From: DASQFI01 sp035633215
Lineage (GTDB): Bacteria > Acidobacteriota > Vicinamibacteria > Vicinamibacterales > SCN-69-37
Assembly (NCBI GenBank): GCA_035633215.1
Contig: DASQFI010000007.1
Location: 124,001-188,000 of the forward strand
Length of the DNA: 64,000 bases
Direction: 5' to 3'
Part shown: positions 8,319 through 15,622 of the stretch, piece by piece
Numbering within the stretch: position 1 is the first letter of the stretch
Layout: each line of letters opens with the position of its first letter
Translations under genes and position numbers: made by a program
The notes under the pieces: model-generated
Databases searched by the model: none
Told to the model about the DNA's origin: nothing
What the model saw: only the letters and a program-made list of their open reading frames with translations

Positions 8319-10349
8319 TTACTTCGGCGGCTCCAGCTTCGTAAGATCCGGAAGCGGATCGCCCCAGAGGTAGTGGTTGAACCACGCGAGGTTGTGCTGC
8401 ATCACGGCACGCATCGCCTTCGGCTTCGAGATGCCATGGCCGAAGCCTTTGTAGACGACCATCTCGACCGGCACGCGCCGATCCTCGAGGCCCTGCCGCA
8501 GCTCGTACGCGTTCGGGATTGGCACGCGGCGATCGAGCTCGCCGTGCTGGATGAGCGTCGGCGTACGCGCCTGCTTGATGTACGACATCGGCGACGTTTT
8601 CTCGTAGATCGCGGGATCGTCGGCGGGATCGTCGCCAAGGTAGTTGATCGTGAACGGCGTGATGTCGGTGTTGTAGTAGTAGGTCGCCCAGTTCGAGATC
8701 CCGGCGCCGACCGAGATCGCGGCAAACCGATCAGACGACGTGGTGAGGAACGCCGAGATGTAGCCGCCCTGGCTCCAGCCCATGGACGCGACCTTCTTCG
8801 GATCGACCCAGCCCTTGCCGATCAGAAAGTCCACGCCGGAGATCACGTCCCAGGCGTCGCCAACGCCGAGGTTCCTGACGTTGAGCTTCCGGAATTTCTC
8901 GCCATAACCGGCGCTGCCGCGGTAGTTGACCTTCAGAATGAGTGCGCCGCGCGCCGCCCAGATGTCAGATGGGTAGTAGCGTGCGTCAGGCGCAAGCAGG
9001 GCCGGCCGATCGATTCCGGTCGGTCCGCCGTGAATGACACACAGCAGCGGGTACTTCCTCGCCGGATCGAAGTCTGCCGGCTTGATCAGCACGCCCTCGA
9101 TCGTCGTGCCGTCCTGACTTTTCCAGGAGATGACCTCGCGCGTGCCGAGCACGAACGACTTGGACTGATCGGTCATGGTCGTGAGCGCTCGCGGCGAGAA
9201 GGTCTGGGTAGCAGTGACGAAGACTTCGGCGAGCGACGCCGGCGAGCTCGCCGTGAACGCCATCGATCGGCCGTCGCGCGTGAGTGAAAATCCGCTCGCC
9301 ATCAGCGCATCCGGTCCGGAGACACGCGTGATTCGACCGGTCGCCGGATCCGCTCGGAACAGGTGCGAGGCCGTTCGCTGCGATCCCGAGAAGTAGATCC
9401 CGTCGGCGTTCCACGCCACGAGACCCGGCTGTTCGTCGAAGGTGTCGGTGAGCGATCGGGGCGTGCCGCCTTCGGCCGGGATGACGGCCAGGCGGGCGTT
9501 GCTCGCAAAGTACTCCCGGTTGCCCATGTAGGTCGAGAAGACGATCTGCCGGCCGTCGGGCGACCAGCGCGGATTGCTGTCGGGTCCGGGCTGCGCGACG
9601 ATCTTCTTGACCGAGTTGTCAGACAGAGCCAGCAGGTAGAGATCCGCGGTCTCGCCCTGAATCAGATCCGGGTTTTTCGTGGCGCTGAAGGCGATCCGCG
9701 ACCCATCCGGCGACCACGCCGCCCCGCCGACCGAGAAGTCCGTGCCCTTGGTCCGCTGCGTGCCGGCAACCGGGGCCTTCATCGCCTCGGCGACATCGAT
9801 CGTCCAGAGGTGCGTGTGCGTGTATTCGCGGCGGACGACCTCGAAGTCGCTGAACGCCTCGCGCCGGTCCTTCGAGACCTGCGTGGTGGGCTCGGTTGCG
9901 GTGAAAGCGATGCGGGCGCCGTCCTGAGACCACGCGAAGCCGCCCACCGCGGTCTCGGCCTTCGTCAACGGCTGCGCTTCCCCGCCGTCCGGGCGAATGA
10001 CGAAAATCTGATTCCGGTCGGCGACCCGGCCCGTCGTGAACGCCAGCCATTGGCCGTCCGGCGACCACTGCGGGCTGCCCGACGACTTGTCGCCGCGCGT
10101 GAGCTGGAACGTCCGGCCGGTCGCCGTGTTCGCAAGCCAGAGCTGCGTGACGAACGCGTCCTGACGGAAGTCCGTTTCGTTCACGGTGTAGGCGACCCAT
10201 TTGCCGTCCGGCGAGATCTGGGCTCCCCCGATGGACTTCACCTGCAGGAGATCGTCGATGGTCGGGACGCGTTTCGTGTCGTCGGCAGAGAGGCCGGCCG
10301 CCGCAATGACGACCGCTGGGAGCATGATCTTGATGATCCGTAGGGTCAC
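8319..10349 (-). CDS. S9 family (prolyl oligopeptidase-type) secreted peptidase
   Basis: 676 residues from GTG 10349, chosen because GGAGG lies 5 bases upstream; longer in-frame starts lack a ribosome site. The signal peptide ends near GLSADD. An N-terminal beta-propeller of TolB/PD40 repeats (SPDGKWVAYT, SPDGQWLAF, SPDGSRIAFS, SPDGRQIVFS) covers about 40-400. A C-terminal alpha/beta-hydrolase domain has the catalytic triad in GWSQGGY (Ser), HGELDRRVP (Asp) and GFGHGIS (His). Relatives (acylaminoacyl peptidase/DPP IV-like) trim short peptides in the periplasm. It stands alone; the only neighbour on the strand is the ADOP remnant upstream. Confidence 0.93.
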   Translation of the reverse strand: MTLRIIKIMLPAVVIAAAGLSADDTKRVPTIDDLLQVKSIGGAQISPDGKWVAYTVNETDFRQDAFVTQLWLANTATGRTFQLTRGDKSSGSPQWSPDGQWLAFTTGRVADRNQIFVIRPDGGEAQPLTKAETAVGGFAWSQDGARIAFTATEPTTQVSKDRREAFSDFEVVRREYTHTHLWTIDVAEAMKAPVAGTQRTKGTDFSVGGAAWSPDGSRIAFSATKNPDLIQGETADLYLLALSDNSVKKIVAQPGPDSNPRWSPDGRQIVFSTYMGNREYFASNARLAVIPAEGGTPRSLTDTFDEQPGLVAWNADGIYFSGSQRTASHLFRADPATGRITRVSGPDALMASGFSLTRDGRSMAFTASSPASLAEVFVTATQTFSPRALTTMTDQSKSFVLGTREVISWKSQDGTTIEGVLIKPADFDPARKYPLLCVIHGGPTGIDRPALLAPDARYYPSDIWAARGALILKVNYRGSAGYGEKFRKLNVRNLGVGDAWDVISGVDFLIGKGWVDPKKVASMGWSQGGYISAFLTTSSDRFAAISVGAGISNWATYYYNTDITPFTINYLGDDPADDPAIYEKTSPMSYIKQARTPTLIQHGELDRRVPIPNAYELRQGLEDRRVPVEMVVYKGFGHGISKPKAMRAVMQHNLAWFNHYLWGDPLPDLTKLEPPK

Positions 10350-10471
10350 GACGACCTCCATTGAGAAGCTTAAGGCTGTCGCGGAGTATCCCACAATCGC
10401 GACGCAGGCCTCGCGCCTGCGTCGAACACGCGAAGGCAATCGCGCTGACTGATAATGTGCCACCGGAGCGA

Positions 10472-10693
10472 TCAGTCCGTGCGCAGCACCACCATCGGAT
10501 CCGTCCGTGACGCCTGGAGCGGGTCCGGCTCGGGGTACGGCAGCGGCTTCAGCAGCACACCATAGAACAGGCTGAAGGCCGCAGTCGTGATGCCGATGCC
10601 CAGCGCAAATGCAAACATGGCAAACGCGTTGATGGCGCGAATCCGGACCAGCACGCGCCAGGCCAGTCGAAGGTCTTGCAGCGTCCGAGTCAT
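10472..10693 (-). pseudogene. ADOP-type ABC permease remnant: N-terminus fused to C-terminus
   Basis: 73 codons with an intact ATG and stop. Residues 1-57 are the typical start of the first transmembrane block of acidobacterial ADOP permeases (LQDLRLAWRVLVRIR, FAFALGIGITTAAFSLFYGVLLKPLPYPEPD). The last 15 residues, ASRTDPMVVLRTD and the few before it, match the invariant C-terminal end of the same family, which in the two complete copies here reads RATRVDPVIALRNE and RAARLDPLVALRED. About 800 residues in between are missing, in frame. It is most likely a deletion relic without function, although the short hydrophobic peptide could still be made. Confidence 0.75.
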
Positions 10694-10795
10694 GGGCTGT
10701 TAGACGGGGGCATCGGGAGGGGCGTTGTTCGTGGCTGCGAATTGCGTGGACTTCATCGTCGTCATTCGGGAAGATGGCGCCACCCGGAGGCTCCC

Positions 10796-11299
10796 ATGAA
10801 AACCAGTGTTCGGTCAGCGCTCGTACTTATCGTTCTTACGGCTGCTTGCACGCAACCGGCCCCGCCGCCGGCAGCGCCGCCACCCGGTCCGGATCTCGCC
10901 GCCGAGGAGCGGGCCGTTCGCGAGGCCGACGCGCGTTGGCTGAAAGCCGCGCAGGCGCGGGATGCGGCCGGCGAGGCCGCGTCGCTCGCACCCGATGGCA
11001 TTGCCTATCGCGAGAACGTCGAGCCGATGACCGGACCAGCGGCGTTCCAGGCGTACCTCGAGAAAGAGAACGCCGCGAATCCCAAAGCGGTGTCGACCTG
11101 GACGACGGACACGTTGCGCGTCGCCGCGGCTGGCGACATCGCGGTACAGACGGGCACGTACCAGATCAAAGGTCTTGGCCCGAAGGGCGCCGGGGAGGAC
11201 CGAGGACGCTTCGTGACGGTCTGGAAGAAGGTCAACAACGTGTGGAAAGCCGCGCACGACATCTCGACGTCCACGATGCCCGAGCCCGCGAAGAAGTGA
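10796..11299 (+). CDS. DUF4440/SnoaL-like lipoprotein
   Basis: 167 residues from ATG 10796, with GGAGG nine bases ahead. A lipoprotein signal ends at LTAAC, followed by a Pro-rich linker (QPAPPPAAPPPGP). An NTF2-fold DUF4440 domain then runs from EERAVREADARWLKAAQARD through DIAVQTGTYQI to the strand GRFVTVWKKVNNVWKAAHD. This last motif, with the W-K/R-x-x-x-D ending, is typical of the family. It is probably tethered to the inner or outer membrane facing the periplasm. The role is unknown; it is a paralogue of the secreted protein at 6931-7407. Confidence 0.83.
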   Translation: MKTSVRSALVLIVLTAACTQPAPPPAAPPPGPDLAAEERAVREADARWLKAAQARDAAGEAASLAPDGIAYRENVEPMTGPAAFQAYLEKENAANPKAVSTWTTDTLRVAAAGDIAVQTGTYQIKGLGPKGAGEDRGRFVTVWKKVNNVWKAAHDISTSTMPEPAKK

Positions 11300-11318
11300 C
11301 GACGAAGCGGTCTGAGCC

Positions 11319-11344
11319 GGGCGGCAACGACATCGTTGCCGCCC
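11319..11344. terminator. Bidirectional hairpin between convergent genes
   Basis: A perfect 12-bp inverted repeat (gggcggcaacga / tcgttgccgccc) with a 2-base centre lies between the stops of the DUF4440 lipoprotein and the crystallin-like lipoprotein. It fits a shared terminator or mRNA-end stabiliser; no T-run is present. Confidence 0.55.
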
Positions 11345-11348
11345 GCGC

Positions 11349-11771
11349 CTATGGGCGGCTCACACGAATCGAGAGAATGCAATCGTTGAGGCCGCCCTTC
11401 CTGCACGTCCCGTTCACCAGCACCAGATTCGGCGTGTCTTCGACGACGTTCAGAAACTCGCCGCGATAGTCCGTCCGCTCGAAGATCGTCGCCCGCCATC
11501 CAGGCGCTACGCGAATCGACGAGATGCAGTCACCCCAGGTCTTGGTTTCGAGGTCCTGGTTGTTGCAGGGGCCCGCGTAGTCCTGAAGATTTGCGATGTC
11601 CTTGGTGACGTGCGCCGAAGGTCCGAGGTAGTCCGAGTCCTGGTAGATCACGATACCTTCGGTGAGCTCCGACGGTGCTGTTGGGAGCTTCAATTGGCAC
11701 GCGGCGACGCTCACGATCGCGAGCATCGCAGCGACACGCGTGGCTGGTCCCGTTCGCGATTCGTTTCTCAC
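11349..11771 (-). CDS. Beta/gamma-crystallin-like lipoprotein
   Basis: 140 residues from GTG 11771 with GGGGGA upstream. The signal ends in the lipobox VAAC. The mature part has two Greek-key-like motifs: GIVIYQDSDYLGPSAHVTKD, and WRATIFERTDYRGEFLNV. Each has the aromatic-x-x-x-aromatic-x-G pattern of beta/gamma crystallins, followed by conserved W-G-D-C-I-S-S-I-R-V and N-D-C-I-L-S-I-R-V strands. Four Cys residues could form disulfides. Bacterial members often bind calcium, but the D/N-x-x-S clamp is not clear here. Convergent with the DUF4440 lipoprotein gene. Confidence 0.75.
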   Translation of the reverse strand: MRNESRTGPATRVAAMLAIVSVAACQLKLPTAPSELTEGIVIYQDSDYLGPSAHVTKDIANLQDYAGPCNNQDLETKTWGDCISSIRVAPGWRATIFERTDYRGEFLNVVEDTPNLVLVNGTCRKGGLNDCILSIRVSRP

Positions 11772-11858
11772 TGTTATCCCCCGGACTTCCCGCGCCGGCG
11801 CCATGCTCCAGAGAGAGTCTAAAACGATCTCAGAGGTCTTTTCTGTACGATACGCGGC

Positions 11859-12467
11859 ATGTGGTCGGTTGACGCCTGGGTACTCGTGCGCCCCGCGGCC
11901 GCGTTCCAGTGGCTCGCGGCCCAACCGCTGTCGACCGGACTGCGGGTCGCGGTGCGCCGGCCGCTGCTGCTCACGTTCGTGATGGGGTGCATCGTGTCGC
12001 TCGCCGCCGCCGGCACCCTCACAGCTCGCCTCGTCGGGCCGCCGATGCTGTACTGGGCCTTCATTCCGATCGCCGAGATCCTCGCGCTTGCCGCCATCGT
12101 ACGACGCCGCGGACGCCTGCCCTTCGCCGCGCTGATCGACGGATTCTTCGCCGGCCATGCGGCGTGGCTGCTGCTGCTCATCGCGATCGGCGGCCTCCTG
12201 GCGTTCTCGCCGCCGGCGCTTTGGTGGACGATCCTGACGCGCGTGTCGCTCGTCGGCCTTGCGCTTGTCGTCGTCTGGTCGGCGTATGTCGATTTCTGTT
12301 TCTTCCGGCATGTCGTTGGCGCCGGTCGTGGGGCCGCCCTGCGCGACGTCGTCGTCCACCGCGCCATCACCTGGCTCGTCGTCTTTTCGATCTTTGCCAC
12401 GCAGGAACTGACGCCGTGGGGTCTGTATCGCGAAGTCGCCGAGGCGATAGCCGAGATCCTCCGATGA
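11859..12467 (+). CDS. Polytopic membrane protein of unknown function
   Basis: 202 residues with about five hydrophobic segments (LLLTFVMGCIVSLAAAG, LYWAFIPIAEILALAAIV, AAWLLLLIAIGGLLAF, VSLVGLALVVVWSAYV, AITWLVVFSIFATQELTPW). The start ATG 11859 lacks a strong ribosome site and follows a TACGAT box closely, so the mRNA may have almost no leader. Its stop overlaps the start of the PHP-domain gene (ATGA at 12464-12467), which points to translational coupling and a shared job. No named family was recognised. Confidence 0.7.
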   Translation: MWSVDAWVLVRPAAAFQWLAAQPLSTGLRVAVRRPLLLTFVMGCIVSLAAAGTLTARLVGPPMLYWAFIPIAEILALAAIVRRRGRLPFAALIDGFFAGHAAWLLLLIAIGGLLAFSPPALWWTILTRVSLVGLALVVVWSAYVDFCFFRHVVGAGRGAALRDVVVHRAITWLVVFSIFATQELTPWGLYREVAEAIAEILR

Positions 12468-13339
12468 CGCTGGTCTCTCGTTTCCTCGTCCCGTCGTTGC
12501 TCGCCGGCGCGCTGGTCGCGGGCACCGTCATGGACAGGCCCCGTCCCCGGGTGCCCCGAATGCTCGGCGGGTACCACGTGCTCGCGGCCGATTTTCACGT
12601 GCACATGTTTCCGCTCGGCTGGGCCACGCTGGCGCCGTGGGACACCGTGATCGAGGCCAGATACCAGGGACTCGACGTCATCGCGCTCACGCCGCACAAC
12701 CTCATCTGGCCGGCGCGGATCGGCAAATGGTTCTCTCGCGTGACAGGCGGACCCATGGTGATCGTTGGAGAGGAGATCCCGGCGCCTGACTACCATTTGC
12801 TCGGGATCGGACTCACCGAACGAGTGTCCTACGATCAGCCGCTTTCAGGCGCGATCGACGACGTGCACCGCCAGGGCGGCGTGGCGATTGCCGCGCATCC
12901 GTACGAGAACGTCTGGTCGACGTTTCAAGGCGAGGCGCTGAAGAAGCTGGACGCCGCGGAGGTCGTGCGGCCGGAAGCACAAAACGTCGAGCGGCTCGGA
13001 TCGCAGCTGAGAGAGTTCTTTAGCCACGCGACACTCACGGCCATTGGCGATTCGGACTATCACGGCCTCGGGCCGCTCGGCTACTCACGCACATACGTGT
13101 TCGCTCGGAGCGTGAGCGAGCAAGGTGTCATCGACGCGCTGCGCGAAGGCCGCACCGTGGTCTACGACCGCACCCGCGTCTACGGTGATCCTGCGCTGAT
13201 CCAGCTCGCCGCCGATGCCGGCGGCCTCCCGAGCGACGTGCCTGCGTGGCCGACTCCAGGCGCGCTGAGCCTGTTCAGCCGGATCGCCGGGCTGCTGTCA
13301 GTCGCGGGTTTCGTGCTGCTCAATCGATGGAACCGATGA
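12464..13339 (+). CDS. PHP-domain metal-dependent phosphoesterase, membrane-anchored
   Basis: 291 residues. The start ATG overlaps the preceding stop (ATGA). A hydrophobic N-terminal segment (FLVPSLLAGALVAGTVM) would anchor or export it. The PHP active-site motifs are visible: ADFHVHMFP (HxH), DVIALTPHN, VIVGEEIPAPDYHLLGIG, GGVAIAAHPYE, and GDSDYHGLGPLGY. A second hydrophobic stretch near the C-terminus (LFSRIAGLLSVAGFVLL) suggests both ends lie at the membrane. PHP enzymes use several metal ions to hydrolyse phosphoesters; the substrate is unknown. It forms a two-gene operon with the upstream membrane protein. Confidence 0.87.
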   Translation: MTLVSRFLVPSLLAGALVAGTVMDRPRPRVPRMLGGYHVLAADFHVHMFPLGWATLAPWDTVIEARYQGLDVIALTPHNLIWPARIGKWFSRVTGGPMVIVGEEIPAPDYHLLGIGLTERVSYDQPLSGAIDDVHRQGGVAIAAHPYENVWSTFQGEALKKLDAAEVVRPEAQNVERLGSQLREFFSHATLTAIGDSDYHGLGPLGYSRTYVFARSVSEQGVIDALREGRTVVYDRTRVYGDPALIQLAADAGGLPSDVPAWPTPGALSLFSRIAGLLSVAGFVLLNRWNR

Positions 13340-13390
13340 GTTCTTGTGCGGATGCGAGCACCGTCCGGCGTTTGTTCTCGCAGGCAGATC

Positions 13391-13418
13391 GGTTCTGTAA
13401 TGGAGCTATAATAGAACC
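13391..13418 (+). promoter_or_regulatory. Promoter/operator of the VapBC-type pair
   Basis: An exact TATAAT at 13407-13412 is framed by the inverted repeat GGTTCT (13391-13396) ... AGAACC (13413-13418). The next base, 13419, begins the antitoxin ATG, so transcription would start at or next to the start codon and give a leaderless mRNA. The inverted repeat overlapping the -10 box is where a ribbon-helix-helix antitoxin would be expected to bind for self-repression (inference). Confidence 0.6.
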
Positions 13419-13649
13419 ATGCCTGTCAGCCTGTCGATCAAGGACGTCCCCGACAGCCTTGCGCGTGCTCTCCGGCGGCGCGCGGAGCGAAATCACCGCT
13501 CGATCCAGGGTGAGCTCCTGCACATCCTCGAAGCGACCGTCCGGCCCAGACCCTTTCATGCGCAGGCGCTCGTCAAACGCATCCAGGCTCTCGGTTTGAG
13601 CACCCCCGCCGAGGCGGCGTCGATGATTCGTCACGATCGAGACCGGTGA
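13419..13649 (+). CDS. Antitoxin, FitA/VapB-like ribbon-helix-helix protein
   Basis: 76 residues. The N-terminus MPVSLSIKDVPDSLARALRRRAERNHRSIQGELLHILE is a clear Arc/FitA-type ribbon-helix-helix DNA-binding domain. The remaining half (FHAQALVKRIQALGLSTPAEAASMIRHDRD) would form the toxin-neutralising tail. It overlaps the toxin gene by 4 bases, the standard arrangement for VapBC modules. It should bind its own promoter (the inverted repeat directly upstream) and block the RNase. It lacks a Shine-Dalgarno, in keeping with a leaderless transcript. Confidence 0.88.
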   Translation: MPVSLSIKDVPDSLARALRRRAERNHRSIQGELLHILEATVRPRPFHAQALVKRIQALGLSTPAEAASMIRHDRDR

Positions 13650-14041
13650 TGACCCCGGTGGTCGTCGACGCGTCGGCGCTGGCCGCGATTGTGTTTCAAG
13701 AGCCAGGATTCGAACAGATCGTGTCGAAGCTCGAGGGCAAGACCGTCTACGCCCCTTATCTGCTCCCATTCGAACTGGCCAACATCGCGTGGAAGAAGGC
13801 GCGCCGACATCCCTCGAAGGCCGCGGCGATCTTTGGCGCGCTGACCATCGCGCTCGACGACCGCTGCGAACTCGTCTGGCAGCACATTCACGCCACCGAC
13901 GTCGCTCTTCTCGCGAAAGCCACCGGCACGACCGCGTACGACGCCAGTTACCTCTGGCTCGCGGGAATACTGGGCGCGGACCTGGTGACGCTCGACAAGA
14001 AACTCGCGGCGGCAAGCCAGCGCGCTACCGAACCTGATTAG
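13646..14041 (+). CDS. PIN-domain ribonuclease toxin (VapC family)
   Basis: 131 residues from GTG 13646 (an ATG follows immediately). The PIN fold's acidic residues are all in place: Asp in VVVDASALAA, Glu in LPFELANIAW, Asp in TTAYDASYLWLA and Asp in DLVTLDKKLAAA, so the nuclease is probably active. VapC toxins cleave tRNA or rRNA when the antitoxin is degraded. Translation is coupled to the antitoxin through the 4-base overlap. Confidence 0.9.
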   Translation: MMTPVVVDASALAAIVFQEPGFEQIVSKLEGKTVYAPYLLPFELANIAWKKARRHPSKAAAIFGALTIALDDRCELVWQHIHATDVALLAKATGTTAYDASYLWLAGILGADLVTLDKKLAAASQRATEPD

Positions 14042-14153
14042 CCGGGCGGCCACGGACCTCGGGACGTGTGCGGATGTGAACACGTCTGTCGTTTCTGACC
14101 GTCTCGAGTGCAACCTCTTGCGCCGCCCTTCCGTCGAATCCCGCGAGGTTTCC

Positions 14154-14666
14154 ATGCGAACACGACGGCTTGGTCTTGCAGTGATCCTTCTCTCCGTGGC
14201 GGCGGCGTCGCCGTCCGCCTTCGCTGAAGCTACGGCGGACAAGTATGCCCAGGCGCAGAAACCGCCGCCGCCTCCGCCACCCGCGGCCGCCGTGAAGAAC
14301 GTGACGGTGACCGTCAACTACACGGGCAAAGGCCCGGTCGATGCCGGCCACGCCATCCTCGTGTTCCTGTTCTCCGATCCGAATATCGGCGGCCAGAGCG
14401 AGCCGCTTGGTCCGCCCCTGGTCATCCAGGAAAACGGCGGGTCGGTGACGTTCAAGGATGTCGGGGTGTCACCCGTGTACATCGCGATGGTCTACAACGA
14501 AAAAGGCGACTACACCGGCGTCGGCGGACCGCCGCCAGTTGGCACGCCGGTGGCGATCTACGCCAAGGACCCCAAGGACGCCACCTCACCGTCCATCCCG
14601 GTCACGCCGGGCCCGAAAACGACAGTCAAGATGTCGTTCAGCGACGCGAGGCGGTTCGGCGGATAG
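14154..14666 (+). CDS. Secreted protein of unknown function with Pro-rich linker
   Basis: 170 residues from ATG 14154 (CGAGG upstream). The signal peptide ends about residue 24; next comes SAFAEATADKYAQAQ, encoded by a palindromic repeat (14213-14240), then a run of eight prolines. The mature domain (KNVTVTVNYTGKGPVDAGHAILVFLFSDP to KTTVKMSFSDARRF) is all-beta in pattern, with regular alternation of hydrophobic residues like an Ig- or carboxypeptidase-regulatory-like fold. No catalytic motif is seen. It is probably periplasmic or cell-surface. Confidence 0.72.
   Translation: MRTRRLGLAVILLSVAAASPSAFAEATADKYAQAQKPPPPPPPAAAVKNVTVTVNYTGKGPVDAGHAILVFLFSDPNIGGQSEPLGPPLVIQENGGSVTFKDVGVSPVYIAMVYNEKGDYTGVGGPPPVGTPVAIYAKDPKDATSPSIPVTPGPKTTVKMSFSDARRFGG
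14213..14240. repeat. Palindromic repeat inside a coding region
   Basis: gtccgcc (14213-14219) pairs with ggcggac (14234-14240), and inside lies cttcgctgaag, itself able to fold. The element sits in frame at the junction of signal peptide and mature protein and encodes SAFAEATADK. A relative with the same CCGCCTTCG start lies at 15535-15563. Confidence 0.6.
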
Positions 14667-14668
14667 GT

Positions 14669-14745
14669 GTAGGACACAAGTCAGAAGGCAGAAGGCTCGA
14701 ACGGTTTTGCCTTTTGCCTTCTGCCTTGCCAAAGGGCCGTCCTAC
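14669..14745. repeat. Intergenic compound hairpin with GAAGGCA repeats
   Basis: The outer arms gtaggac / gtcctac enclose inner arms aaggcagaagg (14685-14695) / ccttctgcctt (14717-14727). It fills the space between two convergent genes, so it can serve as a terminator. The heptamer-like agaaggc units recur at 17388-17410 and 47331-47348, again at gene 3' ends. Confidence 0.6.
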
Positions 14746-15413
14746 TTCCCCACGTTCGCCAGGTTCTTCGCGAGCAACGAGCCGGCCGGCGCGCCTCTCG
14801 TGGCGCGCTGACGGTGTTCCGCCGCCGTGGCGCCCTGCTGCATGAGCGACGCGGCAAACTCCATCTCCGCGTTCGACCCCGCAAGCTGAAGAGCTTTGCG
14901 CACCAGGCCGTAACCTTCGACAGCGCGAGGGTCGTTCCGGAAGTCCGCCCATAGACGCTCTGCGCCCGCGAGCATTTCCCAACTACCCGCACCACCGGCG
15001 CTTTTCATCTGCCGGTACGATTCGATCAAATAGCCGGCGTCGAACCACGGCAGCGGATCGCGGGAGGTCTGTGGGGTCGCCTTGGCGCGATCCAGTACGG
15101 CTTTCAGCAGCGCGTCGCTCACCTTGCGATCCTGGCGAGCGTAAATCGTCGCGCGCCGCATGATTTCCATCCGGGCCAGCACAGGCGTGGCCGGGGTCAG
15201 CAGTTTCAGCGTGTCGGCCGTCAACCGCTGCACGTCGTAAGAGGGGTCGGGCGAATTCCAGCCCTGTCCCGGCCCCCATGGCAGAGTCGTCGCGGAACCG
15301 ACGTCGAATGGATGGCAAATGAGCGGCGGTCCCGCCTCCGCGGTGCCGGAAAGCGCGACGAATACGACGGACGCTGCGGTCACCTTGAACACACGGTCCA
15401 TAACTTTGAGCAT
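14742..15413 (-). CDS. Secreted helical protein of unknown function
   Basis: 223 residues from ATG 15413 with AGGAG about 8 bases upstream. The signal peptide ends at GTAEAG (about residue 28). A short Cys/His/Pro-rich segment (PPLICHPFDVGSATTLPWG) follows. The rest is predicted by eye to be alpha-helical in a repeat-like manner (VLARMEIMRRATIYARQD, DALLKAVLDRAKA, AVEGYGLVRKALQLAG, EMEFAASLMQQG). This resembles tetratricopeptide-like solenoids without a clear consensus. No function is assigned. Convergent with the Pro-linker protein gene. Confidence 0.7.
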   Translation of the reverse strand: MLKVMDRVFKVTAASVVFVALSGTAEAGPPLICHPFDVGSATTLPWGPGQGWNSPDPSYDVQRLTADTLKLLTPATPVLARMEIMRRATIYARQDRKVSDALLKAVLDRAKATPQTSRDPLPWFDAGYLIESYRQMKSAGGAGSWEMLAGAERLWADFRNDPRAVEGYGLVRKALQLAGSNAEMEFAASLMQQGATAAEHRQRATRGAPAGSLLAKNLANVGK

Positions 15414-15534
15414 GGTCTGGTCTCCTCACAGGCTCAGACGACGCGCAGCTCCATATGTCGCAGGGAATTGGCTCGTGGACGGTGACTTCGAGCGGATGTA
15501 ACGGTTACTAACGTGCCAAGGCTCAGAGGCGCAG

Positions 15535-15563
15535 CCGCCTTCGCGCCGATGGCGCTTCGGCGG
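15535..15563. repeat. Palindromic repeat and low-complexity intergenic stretch
   Basis: ccgccttcgcgcc / ggcgcttcggcgg forms a 5+5 bp stem with a 3x3 internal loop and a GAT loop. It is followed (15574-15606) by a simple repeat of AAAGG-type units (gctgaaaggcgcaaaggcct onward), similar to one at 38103-38123. It lies between two divergent genes. Confidence 0.5.
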
Positions 15564-15622
15564 CCAAGAAGGCTGAAAGGCGCAAAGGCCTAAAGGCTCA
15601 AAGGGAGCGTCATACTGAGTCG

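Noticed and set aside
11772..12359. Long N-terminal extension of the crystallin-like protein
   Set aside because: The extension is charged and repetitive and antisense to the membrane protein gene; GTG 11771 gives a proper lipoprotein signal and ribosome site.
11909..12463. N-terminal extension of the PHP-domain protein
   Set aside because: Overlaps the membrane protein gene in another frame, is Arg/Pro-rich, and the ATGA overlap at 12464 gives a natural start with a hydrophobic N-terminus.
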